Source of the DNA: Alphaproteobacteria bacterium
GTDB lineage: Bacteria; Pseudomonadota; Alphaproteobacteria; Micropepsales; Micropepsaceae
Direction of reading: 5' to 3'
DNA: 42,682 bases
Assembly (NCBI GenBank): GCA_016792565.1
Contig: JAEUMK010000004.1
Location: forward strand, 1-42,682
The notes under the pieces were generated by a model. That model was not told the DNA's origin. It did no database searches and was given only the letters and a program-made list of their open reading frames with translations. The translations under genes were made by a program, and so were the position numbers. This document shows positions 25,033 through 32,706 of this stretch, piece by piece. Position 1 is the first letter of the stretch. Each line of letters starts with the position of its first letter.

Positions 25033-26253
25033 CTAGAGATGCCGCGTGAAGGCTTCGCGCAGTTCGTCCTCGATCAGCTCGTCCAGCTTGGCGCCGTCCG
25101 ACTCCAGCAGCCGCGCGTGTTCGCGCTCCAGCTCGTCCCACCAGGCGGCCTTGCTTGAGCCCGGGATGATTTTCATCATGCCGCCGCCGGTTTCGCGCTG
25201 CTTGATCTTCTGCGGCGACAGCCGCTCCACGATGCTGCGCACCGCCTCGTTCATCGCCGTCAGCAGGCGTTCCTCGTGCCGTCTGACGTCGTCGAACGAA
25301 CGCAACGCGGCCGACGGGCCGGGCAGGTCGCCCTCGCGCGGCGCAATCAGGCGCTGCATCGCCTCGTCGGCCGAAGCCGCGAATTTCAGCGGATTGTTGT
25401 CGGCGAGGCGGATGACGGTCCGTTCCAGCCCCAGCACGGATTTCATCTCGCCCTGCCGCTTGAGCAGGTCGTACAGTCCGTGGACCAGCACGCGCAGGCT
25501 GCGGCCCGCTTCTTCAAACCCCTTTGAATCCTCGGCCTTCAGAAATCCCGCCGGCAAAGCCGCCCCCCGCCCGAACCCCGCCACGGCCTCATCCTCGGAC
25601 GAATACGCCGTGTTCGGACGAACGGACGGTACGTCCCGCACAGGCGCCTGAGGCGCTGCGGCTGCTGCAGCCGTCATCGCAGGCGCTGGTTCTGCCGGTG
25701 CTGCATCGTCCTGCCACGCGCCCCACGAGAAAGCCGACGTCGATGGGCTGGCGGTTGCTGCCGGCTGGAACGCGCTGTCTAACGGACTGGTCTCCTGACG
25801 AAGCGGCGTGCGCACGACATCTTCAGCGATGGGTTCAGGCTTGGATCCGACGCTGGCCCAGTCGCTTGCTCCCCAGACGTCGGCGTCTACGGCAGGAGCT
25901 TCGTCCTGCTCGATGGCCGCCAGATGCGCCCCAGCGCCGTCGATCCGGACCGAAAGTTCATAGTGTCCGATGGCAATGCGGTCGCCGTCCGAAAGGGGGG
26001 CTTCGCGATTCGCGCTGTCGATGCGCGCGCCATTCAGGAACGTCCCGTTTCGACTCTTGTCGCGCAGGAAGAAGGCGCCGTCGCGAAACCGGATTTCTGC
26101 GTGGACTGACGAAATCAGCTTCTGAGGATCGGGGAATTGCCAGTCGACATCGGCGGCGCGACCGATCTGAATCCCTTTTCGGTCCAACACCTGGATGAGG
26201 GGGTGGCCGTTGGGGAGGGCGTCCTGGTTTTCTATCTTCAGAGTCAAGCGCAT
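25033..26253 (-). CDS. tagH: FHA-domain T6SS regulator (TagH/Fha)
   Basis: This 406-residue protein reads threonine phosphorylation made by PpkA. The N-terminal FHA domain (about 1-104) has QIGRAADVDW (R32), ISSVHAEI (S48-H51), SRNGTFLNG and LSDGDRIAIGHYEL, with the phosphopeptide-binding Arg, Ser and Asn in place. A ~120-residue linker, less GC-rich and rich in Ala/Pro/Ser, joins it to the helical C-terminal T6SS domain (about 220-406: LRVLVHGLYDLLKRQGEMKS, FDDVRRHEERLLTAMNEAVR, WWDELEREHARLLESDG). I chose the ATG at the complement of 26251-26253 because MRLTLKIEN is the usual family start. An in-frame ATG 42 bases upstream (complement of 26293-26295) overlaps the preceding stop as ATGA and is a real alternative, giving 420 residues. 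Confidence 0.92.
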   Translation of the reverse strand: MRLTLKIENQDALPNGHPLIQVLDRKGIQIGRAADVDWQFPDPQKLISSVHAEIRFRDGAFFLRDKSRNGTFLNGARIDSANREAPLSDGDRIAIGHYELSVRIDGAGAHLAAIEQDEAPAVDADVWGASDWASVGSKPEPIAEDVVRTPLRQETSPLDSAFQPAATASPSTSAFSWGAWQDDAAPAEPAPAMTAAAAAAPQAPVRDVPSVRPNTAYSSEDEAVAGFGRGAALPAGFLKAEDSKGFEEAGRSLRVLVHGLYDLLKRQGEMKSVLGLERTVIRLADNNPLKFAASADEAMQRLIAPREGDLPGPSAALRSFDDVRRHEERLLTAMNEAVRSIVERLSPQKIKQRETGGGMMKIIPGSSKAAWWDELEREHARLLESDGAKLDELIEDELREAFTRHL

Positions 26254-26291
26254 AGGAACAACATCGAACGCGGGCGCGCGGCGATCAAGCG

Positions 26292-26867
26292 TCATGCAGA
26301 CGGGAGTCCGCTGCAGGCAAGCTGATTTCCGCGCTCCAGGAAGGCGGACTTGGTGTCGGCGATCAGCGCCGGCTGGACCCGGACGGCGGCGAGGGCCACA
26401 GCCGCCGCGACCATGCGGCCGCACAGTTCGGGGGCCGGCGGCACCTGCTGCGGACAGCCCGGCGCGGCGAGCGAGCCGCCCGACAGGAAGACGGCGAGCG
26501 CCAGCAGGGCCTCGGGGCTGGCGTACTCGGCGGCGCCGGCCGCCTCGAAGGCGACCCGCCGGCGTTCGTCGACCGGATCGTCCAGCCAGGCCGCGACGGC
26601 CGAGGACGCGGCGGTGTCGGCCGGGCGCAGGCGGACGGCGCGCGCCGTCCGGCCGAGGCAGTCCCTGCCCCAGGCGACCGCCACGCGGCGGGGCAGGGCG
26701 GCCGCCAGGAAGGCCAGCGCGTCATCCAGCGCCCCCTCGGCGCGCAGCCGCGCGAAATAGATCTCGGGCGGCTCGTCCTCGATCAGCGCGGCCGCTCCCC
26801 GCTCGCTCAGCTTGACGAAATCGGCCACCTGACCGGCCAGCGACCATTGCACGGCATCCCACATCAT
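26292..26867 (-). CDS. T6SS-associated protein of unknown function (possibly DUF6931)
   Basis: This 191-residue, mainly helical, Ala-rich protein lies between vgrG (11 bases upstream) and fha in a tight leftward unit. It begins MMWDAVQWSLAGQVADFVKL and has IYFARLRAEGALDDALAFLA, followed by ALPRRVAVAWGRDCLGR. The EAGxxxEALxFLAxALPRREAVWW-like pattern recurs in small proteins coded beside fha and vgrG genes; I think this family is DUF6931, but I have not verified that. No signal peptide or membrane helix is visible. Its place between spike and FHA genes suggests a cytoplasmic accessory role in spike loading or phospho-regulation; nothing in the sequence shows a reaction. Confidence 0.75.
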   Translation of the reverse strand: MMWDAVQWSLAGQVADFVKLSERGAAALIEDEPPEIYFARLRAEGALDDALAFLAAALPRRVAVAWGRDCLGRTARAVRLRPADTAASSAVAAWLDDPVDERRRVAFEAAGAAEYASPEALLALAVFLSGGSLAAPGCPQQVPPAPELCGRMVAAAVALAAVRVQPALIADTKSAFLERGNQLACSGLPSA

Positions 26868-26878
26868 CGCTGCCTCCG

Positions 26879-28747
26879 TCAGTTGATCATCACGGTGCCG
26901 CCCTTGGCGACCAGCATGCCCGTGCCGTCGATGATCGTGGTCGGCCCGGTCACCTTGGCCATGCTCATGCCCTCCACCGTCACCATGGGCGCCTTGATCG
27001 TGATGCCCGACTGGTTGATCACGATCGAACTGGCGCCGACCTTGAGTTCGATGCTCTGCATCGCCTCGGTCGTCTGCGAGCCGGCATCGATCTTGATCGC
27101 GTGGTTGCCCATCGTGATCTTGAGCGTGTCGTTGCCCTTGTCGAACGTCGTCGTCCGGTCGCCCTTCTGGATCGTGCGGGTCTCGTTGTTGGTGATCGTC
27201 GTCTTGAGGTCGTTGAGGATCTCGACGGTCTGGTCCTTCTGGGCGTGGATGTAGATCTCCTCGCTGCCCGCCTTGTCCTCGAATCGCAGTTCGTTGAAGC
27301 CGCCGCCGCCCTTGGAGGAGTCGGTCTTGATCGTCGACTTCGTCTTCTCGCCCGGCAGGCTGTAGGGCAGATCGTTGCGGCCGTTATAGACGCACCCGGT
27401 GACCAGCGGGCGGTCGGGATTGCCGTCGATGAACTCGACGATCACCTCCTGCCCGACGCGCGGCGTGAAGAGCGCGCCCCATCTGGCGCCGGCCAGGCCC
27501 TGGGCGACGCGGATCCAGCACGAGCTCTTCTCGTCCCTGGAGCCGTAGGTATCCCAGTGGAAGGCGACCTTGATGCGGCCGTATTTGTCGGTCTCGATTT
27601 CCTCGCCGCCCTTGCCCGTGACGATCGCGGTCTGCGCCCCGATGATGCGCGGCCGCGCGGTATCCAGCGGCATCCTGAACGGCGTGTCTGCGGGGATCGC
27701 CAGGATATCGACCCGCGGCGGGCCGCCGCCCATGGCGCCCGAGTGATAGCTGTCGCCCTGGATCCGGTGGCGCGCTTCGAGCACGACATAGTCGGCGTTC
27801 TCGCGGTCGATCTGGTGCTCGGTAAGCGAGAACTTCGATCCGGCGATCAGGCCGACCGCATCGCCCGACGCGCTCACCACATGGCGCAGCGCCCGGTCGG
27901 CCTCCAGGCGGACCTTGGCGTAGCGCGCGCCGGTCGTGCGGTCCGCGAAGCCGCCGGGGTGGTCGAGCTTCTCGACATCGTCGCGATCGTGCTTGGAGGG
28001 AGCGGCTTCCTCCACCTTCATCGGCTCGGGCGTCTCGAAGTTGAAATCGGTGAATTTCCGCTTGGCCGTGCCGAGGCCGACATGGGGCGACCATTCGTCG
28101 AGATGGTCGCGCTCGCGGAACGCCTCGCCGGCCGGTCCCGACGGGACGTAGGGCAGCGCGTCGTAGCCGGTCGCCGTCTGGTGGATGGACTTGCGGTCGG
28201 CGATCACCAGGCGGTGGCCGTTCGTGTCCATCCTGAAGAAGTAGAAGATGCCTTCCTCTTCCATCAGCCGCGAGAGAAAGTCGAAATCGCTCTCGCGGTA
28301 CTGCACGCAGAAGACCCGCTTGGGGTAGGAGCCTTCGAGCGTGATGTCGCGGCGATTGAGGCCGCGCCGGTTGAGAACGTCCGAGATGATTTCCGGGACC
28401 GACATGTCCTGGAAGATCCGGGTGTCGGTATTGCGCGACAGGAACCAGAACTCCGGTCTCAGCGTGAGGTGGTAGACGAACCCGCCGCGATCGGTGCCGC
28501 CATAGGTCAGCCCGGCGCAGAGGCCGTGGAAGGAGCGCACCACGCCCGCGTCATTGTGGTAGGACGCCGAACACGGCTTGCCCAGCAGGTCCTTCGGGTC
28601 GATGTCGGGCGACTCGGACAGCGCCGCCACCCGGTACTCGAACGGCGCCCCGATGCGCTCGAAGGCGTTGAGCGACATGAACAGCAGCCGGTCTTCGCCC
28701 AGCGGTGTCGTCAGCCTGGCGGTTCTGGTGTCCTGGGTCGGGGGCAT
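26879..28747 (-). CDS. vgrG: VgrG spike protein (TssI)
   Basis: This 622-residue protein forms the trimeric puncturing spike. The ATG at the complement of 28745-28747 is preferred because GGAG lies about 9 bases upstream and TARLTTPLGEDRLLFMSLNA is the usual gp27-like start; an open frame extends a further 35 codons without conservation. The gp27-like part (about 1-370) contains RFEYRV-type (APFEYRVAALSE), YRESDFDFLSRLMEEEGIFY and related motifs. The gp5/OB domain follows (about 385-480: GRIKVAFHWD, WGALFTPRVGQEVIVEFIDG, NPDRPLVTGCVYNGRNDLPY). A beta-helix tail ends at GMLVAKGGTVMIN. No C-terminal effector domain is present, so the spike must carry cargo through PAAR or adaptors. It is the first gene of the leftward unit. 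Confidence 0.95.
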   Translation of the reverse strand: MPPTQDTRTARLTTPLGEDRLLFMSLNAFERIGAPFEYRVAALSESPDIDPKDLLGKPCSASYHNDAGVVRSFHGLCAGLTYGGTDRGGFVYHLTLRPEFWFLSRNTDTRIFQDMSVPEIISDVLNRRGLNRRDITLEGSYPKRVFCVQYRESDFDFLSRLMEEEGIFYFFRMDTNGHRLVIADRKSIHQTATGYDALPYVPSGPAGEAFRERDHLDEWSPHVGLGTAKRKFTDFNFETPEPMKVEEAAPSKHDRDDVEKLDHPGGFADRTTGARYAKVRLEADRALRHVVSASGDAVGLIAGSKFSLTEHQIDRENADYVVLEARHRIQGDSYHSGAMGGGPPRVDILAIPADTPFRMPLDTARPRIIGAQTAIVTGKGGEEIETDKYGRIKVAFHWDTYGSRDEKSSCWIRVAQGLAGARWGALFTPRVGQEVIVEFIDGNPDRPLVTGCVYNGRNDLPYSLPGEKTKSTIKTDSSKGGGGFNELRFEDKAGSEEIYIHAQKDQTVEILNDLKTTITNNETRTIQKGDRTTTFDKGNDTLKITMGNHAIKIDAGSQTTEAMQSIELKVGASSIVINQSGITIKAPMVTVEGMSMAKVTGPTTIIDGTGMLVAKGGTVMIN

Positions 28748-28902
28748 GCGGCGGGTCTCCGGCGCGCAGTCGGCGCGCCGACTATGGAAACATAAAGGCG
28801 ACCGCCATGCACCATGCCACGGGCCGGGGCCTTGAAGGCGGCGGCCCCGCATGATCGAATCCTGACGCGCCTTTTCGGGAGGCGGCGGGGGAGGGTGTGT
28901 CG
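28748..28902. promoter_or_regulatory. Divergent vgrG / tssA control region
   Basis: These 155 bases separate divergent vgrG and tssA and should hold both promoters. They contain a perfect 16-base palindrome (28768-28783), an AT-rich patch just beside it (28784-28797, ATGGAAACATAAAG), and a stem-loop at 28825-28849 (CGGGGCC ... GGCCCCG, 11-base loop). A leftward -10-like CATAGT overlaps the palindrome edge. The strong GGGGGAGGG at about 28887-28895 is the tssA ribosome site. Confidence 0.5.
28768..28783. repeat. Perfect 16-base palindrome, candidate operator of the vgrG unit
   Basis: AGTCGGCGCGCCGACT is fully self-complementary and lies 20 bases upstream of the vgrG ATG next to an AT-rich patch. 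Its place between a likely leftward -10 and the start codon is typical of a repressor site. No known regulator consensus is recognised. Confidence 0.55.
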
Positions 28903-29958
28903 ATGAGCCTTGACGTCGAAGCGTTGCTGGCGCCGGTGTCGGACGAGGAGCCGGCCGGACCCGACCTCAGCTATGACCCTGATTTCAGGCGCATTTCCCG
29001 CGAACTCGATGCCGCGCTCGAAAAGGAGCGGCCGGGCGATGATCCCACCGTCGGCCCGGCCGTCGACACGGCCGTCGCGCTGCTCGGGCGCTCCAGGGAC
29101 CTGTGGATCGCCTCGCACGGCTTCTGCTTCTCGCTCTACAGCGGCGATCTGACGCGATGCGTCGGCCTGCTCGAAGCGATGGCCGGGATCGCGGAACGGT
29201 TCTGGGACACCTGCCATCCGGCCCTCGACGAAGGCTCCGACCCGGCCGGCGGCCGCCGCGAGGCCTGCAACCAGATCGCCAGCATCGGGCGCGCGGTGAA
29301 GCACCTCGACCGGCTCTACCTGCCGCCTTTGCGGTCGAAGGGCCGGATCTCGTTCAAGGACATTGTCGGCGGCGCCGATCCGAGCCATCGCGCCGCCCAG
29401 CTGATGGGCCAGATGCCCGAGCCGCTGCGCCGGGCGATCGACGAATCGACGCTCGAGGACTGGCAGGCGCTCGCCGACACGCTGACGGCGATGGCCGCCG
29501 CCTCGACCCGCCTGGCGGCCGCCTTTGCCGATCATGTCCCGGGCCAGGGCCCGGACCTGTCGGCGTTCGACCAGCAGGTCGCGCGCATGAACGAGTTCGC
29601 GCAAGCCGTGGTTGCCAGGAAGTCGCCGGTTGCCGAAGCCGAAGCGGGCGATGAAGGCGCCTCGTCCGGCGGCGGCGACGCGGAGGGCTATGCCGGCCCG
29701 TCGCTGTCCGGCCCGATCCGCAGCCGCAGCCAGGCGCTCGCCCAGCTCGAGGCGGTCAAGGCGTTCTTCGCGGCGACCGAACCCTCCAGCCCGCTGCCGC
29801 TGCTGATCGATCGCGCCGTGCGTCTGGCCGGGATGGATTTCATCCAGATCCTGCAAAGCCTGGCGCCGACCGGCGTCGAGGAGGCCTCGCGGGTGCTGGA
29901 ACCGTCGCCGGGATCGGCCGACGCGTCGGGCGGCCAGGACTCGTCGGAGACCTACTGA
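28903..29958 (+). CDS. tssA: Type VI secretion protein TssA
   Basis: This 351-residue protein caps or primes the growing sheath-tube. The ATG at 28903 is chosen over an in-frame GTG at 28897, because the GGGGGAGGG ribosome site ends 7 bases before the ATG but only about 1 before the GTG. The ImpA_N domain (about 1-130) shows the family signature GPDLSYDPDFRRISRELDAA. A middle helical region (SLDDWQ-like TLEDWQALADTLTAMAAAS) and a disordered Glu/Gly/Ser-rich linker follow (AEAGDEGASSGGGDAEGY). A short C-terminal segment (SRSQALAQLEAVKAFFAATE, SPLPLLIDRAVRLAGMDF) matches the short class of TssA. It opens the second rightward unit. Confidence 0.93.
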   Translation: MSLDVEALLAPVSDEEPAGPDLSYDPDFRRISRELDAALEKERPGDDPTVGPAVDTAVALLGRSRDLWIASHGFCFSLYSGDLTRCVGLLEAMAGIAERFWDTCHPALDEGSDPAGGRREACNQIASIGRAVKHLDRLYLPPLRSKGRISFKDIVGGADPSHRAAQLMGQMPEPLRRAIDESTLEDWQALADTLTAMAAASTRLAAAFADHVPGQGPDLSAFDQQVARMNEFAQAVVARKSPVAEAEAGDEGASSGGGDAEGYAGPSLSGPIRSRSQALAQLEAVKAFFAATEPSSPLPLLIDRAVRLAGMDFIQILQSLAPTGVEEASRVLEPSPGSADASGGQDSSETY

Positions 29959-30104
29959 GCCAAAGACCCTGACGGCGCCGCGGTGGCGCATGTGTCGCAG
30001 GCGAAGCGCTTGCAGGAATGGCCCGGGCGAGCAATCCTCCCGGCGCATTCCCGACAGGGCGGCGCTCCCTTGCCGCCCGTGGAACCCTGCCAGGGAGAGA
30101 TGAC
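29959..30104. other. tssA-tssB gap with two stem-loops
   Basis: This 146-base gap is the longest within the tssA-tssH unit. It contains GGGCGGC-8 bases-GCCGCCC (30057-30078) and CCCT-GCC-AGGG (about 30085-30095); the second overlaps the AGGGAGAG ribosome site of tssB. A weaker stem GCGCC/GGCGC lies at 29975-29989. These could set relative translation of TssA and the sheath genes, or mark a separate promoter. No convincing small gene is seen. Confidence 0.4.
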
Positions 30105-30614
30105 ATGGCCAAGAGCGGCGCCCGCTTCATCAAGGGCAATCGGCCCCCGCGAGTACACATCGAGTACGAAGTCGAGACCTACGGGTCGCGCGAGAAGATC
30201 GAATTGCCCTTCATCACGGGCGTCCTCTCCGATCTGTCGGGCAAGTCCGAGGTCGCCAAGAAGGAACTTTCGGAGCGCGATTTCGTCGAGTTCGACGTCG
30301 ACAATTTCGAGGATCGCATGAAGGCGATCGCCCCGCGCGCCGCCTTCGTGGTCGACAACACGCTGAGCGGCGAAGGCAAGCTGGGGATCGACCTGACCTT
30401 CAACTCGATGAAGGACTTCACCCCCGGCCGGATCGCCGAGATGGTGCCGGCGCTGAAGAAGCTGCTCGACGCCCGTCAGGAGCTGTCCGACCTGATGACC
30501 TACATGGACGGCAAGGACGGGGCGCAGGGCCTTCTGGAGAAGGTCCTCAACGATCCTGAACTGCTCAAATCGCTCACGTCGGCGCCCAAGCCCGACGCCG
30601 AGCCCAAAGCCTGA
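30105..30614 (+). CDS. tssB: Type VI contractile sheath small subunit TssB
   Basis: This 169-residue protein pairs with TssC to form the contractile sheath. The ATG at 30105 follows CAGGGAGAG and gives the expected N-terminus MAKSGARFIKGNRPPRVHIE. Conserved TssB segments include EIPFITGVLSDLSG-like (LPFITGVLSDLSG), KELSERDFVEFDVDNFEDRM and NTLSGEGKLGIDLTFNSM with DFTPGRIAEMVPAL. The C-terminal tail is Pro/Lys-rich. It is followed after 17 bases by tssC. Length and motifs are normal; I see no deviation. Confidence 0.97.
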   Translation: MAKSGARFIKGNRPPRVHIEYEVETYGSREKIELPFITGVLSDLSGKSEVAKKELSERDFVEFDVDNFEDRMKAIAPRAAFVVDNTLSGEGKLGIDLTFNSMKDFTPGRIAEMVPALKKLLDARQELSDLMTYMDGKDGAQGLLEKVLNDPELLKSLTSAPKPDAEPKA

Positions 30615-30631
30615 CCACCGGGAGCGCATCG

Positions 30632-32122
30632 ATGTCGGAAGCGAAACGCGAAGAAGGCAAAGAAGCCGGGTTGGCAACGGGCGGCGACGACTTTGCGGCG
30701 CTGCTGCAGAAGGAGTTCAAGCCCAAGACCGACCGCGCCAAGGAGCGGGTCGAGGCGGCGGTGCGCACGCTGGCCCAGCAGGCGCTCGACAACGCCAAGG
30801 TCGTGGGCAGCGACGTGTTCGCCACGATCGACGCCCTCAAGGCGGAACTCGATCGCAAGCTGAGCGAGCAGATCAATCACATCCTGCACAACCCCGAGTT
30901 CCAGCAGCTGGAATCCTCGTGGCGCGGCCTGTCGTATCTCGTCGACAATTCCGAGACGGGCAAGGACGTGAAGATCAAGGTGATGAACATCACCAAGTCC
31001 GAACTCGGCAAGATGTTCAAGCAGTACAAGGGCCAGTCCTGGGACCAGAGCCCGCTGTTCAAGAAGGTCTACGAGGCCGAGTACGGCCAGCTCGGCGGCC
31101 AGCCCTACGGCACGCTGATCGGCGACTATTACTTCGATCACACGCCGCCGGACGTCGACATTCTCGCCGGTCTCGCCAAGATCGGCTCGGCTGCGCACGC
31201 ACCGTTCATCTCGGCGGCCGGTCCCTCGCTGATGGGCATGGACAACTGGCAGCAGATCGTCAATCCGCGCGATCTGGGCAAGCTGTTCGACACGATCGAC
31301 TACGCCGAGTGGCGCGCCTTCCGCGAATCGGAAGATTCCAAATACGTCGCGCTGGCGATGCCGCGCTTCCTCTCGCGCCGCCCCTACGGCGCCAAGAGCG
31401 AGCCGGTGGACGAGTTCGCCTTCGAGGAGGATTCGGGCGGCGGCGACGCGTCGAAATACGCCTGGAACAACGCCGCCTACGCGATGGCGGTGAACATCAA
31501 CCGTTCGTTCAAGGACTATGGCTGGTGCTCGCGCATCCGCGGCGTCCAGTCCGGCGGCCTGGTGGAGGACCTGCCCTTCGCCACCTTCCCGACCGACGAT
31601 GGCGCGGTCGACATGAAGTGTCCGACCGAAGTCGCGATCAGCGACCGCCGCGAGGCCGAATTGTCGGCGGCCGGCCTGCTGCCGCTGATCCATCGCAAGA
31701 ACACCAACGCCGCCGCCTTCCTCGGCGCGCAGTCGGCCCAGAAGCCCAAGCGCTACGAGGATCCGGCCGCGACCTCGAACGCCAATCTGGCCGCGCGTCT
31801 GCCCTATCTCTTCGCCAGCTGCCGCTTCGCGCACTACCTCAAGTGCATGGTGCGCGACTGGGTGGGCAAGTTCGCGGACGCCGCTTCGCTGGAGCGCGAC
31901 CTGAATTCCTGGGTTCAGCAATATGTCGATCAGCAGCCCGACAGCTCGACCGAGGAAACCAAGTCGCGCCAGCCGCTGCGCGACGCATCGATCGTGGTGA
32001 CGGCCGACGAGGAAAACCCCGGTTACTACAAGGGGGCGTTCCGCTTCGTACCGCACTATCAGCTGGAAGGCATGGACATCGGCATCTCGATGGTCTCCCG
32101 CCTTCCCAAGGGCAAGAATTAG
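30632..32122 (+). CDS. tssC: Type VI contractile sheath large subunit TssC
   Basis: This 496-residue protein is the main sheath subunit. Family segments are clear: the N-terminal TssB-interacting helix region (DFAALLQKEFKPKTDRAKER), NPEFQQLESSWRGLSYLV, LIGDYYFDHTPPDVDILAGL, FISAAGPSLMGM, WRAFRESEDSKYVALAMPRF and the C-terminal VVTADEENPGYYKGAFRFVP with QLEGMDIGISMVSRLP. The C-terminal PHYQLEGMDI region is where ClpV gains access after contraction. The gene follows tssB directly and precedes hcp by 66 bases. It is full length and canonical. Confidence 0.97.
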   Translation: MSEAKREEGKEAGLATGGDDFAALLQKEFKPKTDRAKERVEAAVRTLAQQALDNAKVVGSDVFATIDALKAELDRKLSEQINHILHNPEFQQLESSWRGLSYLVDNSETGKDVKIKVMNITKSELGKMFKQYKGQSWDQSPLFKKVYEAEYGQLGGQPYGTLIGDYYFDHTPPDVDILAGLAKIGSAAHAPFISAAGPSLMGMDNWQQIVNPRDLGKLFDTIDYAEWRAFRESEDSKYVALAMPRFLSRRPYGAKSEPVDEFAFEEDSGGGDASKYAWNNAAYAMAVNINRSFKDYGWCSRIRGVQSGGLVEDLPFATFPTDDGAVDMKCPTEVAISDRREAELSAAGLLPLIHRKNTNAAAFLGAQSAQKPKRYEDPAATSNANLAARLPYLFASCRFAHYLKCMVRDWVGKFADAASLERDLNSWVQQYVDQQPDSSTEETKSRQPLRDASIVVTADEENPGYYKGAFRFVPHYQLEGMDIGISMVSRLPKGKN

Positions 32123-32188
32123 CCGCAAAGGCCGTTCACACTGAGTGCCGGCCGCGAGGTTCGCGGATCAAATTGGAGGATTTAGGCA
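32123..32188. promoter_or_regulatory. tssC-hcp gap with hairpin next to the hcp ribosome site
   Basis: CCGCGA-GGT-TCGCGG (32152-32166) is a perfect 6-base stem with a 3-base loop, ending 7 bases before the strong GGAGG ribosome site of hcp. The following stretch ATCAAATTGGAGGATTTAGG is much less GC-rich than the flanks, so the start region should be open. The layout suits differential expression of the abundant Hcp relative to TssC, through mRNA processing or stabilisation; this is inference. Confidence 0.45.
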
Positions 32189-32674
32189 ATGGCTTCGGAC
32201 TATCTGCTTGAGATCGAAGGTATCAAGGGTGAGTCAGGGGACAGCAAGCACAAGGAGACGATCGAAGTCTCCTCGTTCTCGTGGGGGCTTTCCAACGCGG
32301 GTTCGTTCCAGTCGGGCGGCGGCGGCGGCGCCGGCAAGGCGAGCTTCCAGGACGTCCACTTCACGACGACGGTGAGCAAGGCCTCGCCCATGCTGGCGAC
32401 GTTCTGCGCCACCGGCAAGCACGTGAAGAAGGCGACGCTGTTCGTCCGCAAGGCCGGCGGCAAGCAGGAAGACTTCTACACGATCGTGCTCGAAGACCTG
32501 CTCGTCTCGTCCTACCAGAGCGGCGGCCACGAAGGCAGCGCCAGCCTGCCGACCGACCAGTTCTCGCTCAACTACGCGAAGATCGACTTCGGCTACAAGA
32601 TGCAGGATTCGAAGGGCGGCGTGACCGGCCCGACGAACTTCAAGTACGACATCAAGGCCAACAAAACGCTCTGA
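32189..32674 (+). CDS. hcp: Hcp tube protein (TssD), copy 1
   Basis: This 161-residue protein forms the hexameric rings of the inner tube. It begins MASDYLLEIEGIKGESGDS and has the family core TIEVSSFSWGLSNAG, SFQDVHFTTTVSKASPML, ATFCATGKHVKKATLFVRKA, FYTIVLEDLLVSSYQSGG and DQFSLNYAKIDFGYKM. A glycine-rich surface loop (SGGGGGAGKA) is typical of many Hcp1-like proteins. The strong GGAGG ribosome site and less GC-rich leader suggest high expression. This is the more canonical of two tandem Hcp genes and probably the main tube subunit. Confidence 0.96.
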   Translation: MASDYLLEIEGIKGESGDSKHKETIEVSSFSWGLSNAGSFQSGGGGGAGKASFQDVHFTTTVSKASPMLATFCATGKHVKKATLFVRKAGGKQEDFYTIVLEDLLVSSYQSGGHEGSASLPTDQFSLNYAKIDFGYKMQDSKGGVTGPTNFKYDIKANKTL

Positions 32675-32706
32675 TCGGATTTGGGTTCGGGTAGATCGGG
32701 CACAAC

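Noticed and set aside
26879-28747. Evolved VgrG with an effector domain
   Set aside because: The protein ends with the beta-helix tail at 622 residues; no extra C-terminal domain is present.
29959-30110. Minus-strand zinc-ribbon-like peptide (PCREC...SCKRFACDTC) opposite the tssA-tssB gap
   Set aside because: The cysteine spacing is eye-catching, but there is no start codon with a ribosome site before it, the frame runs into tssB antisense, and the true sheath genes explain the region.
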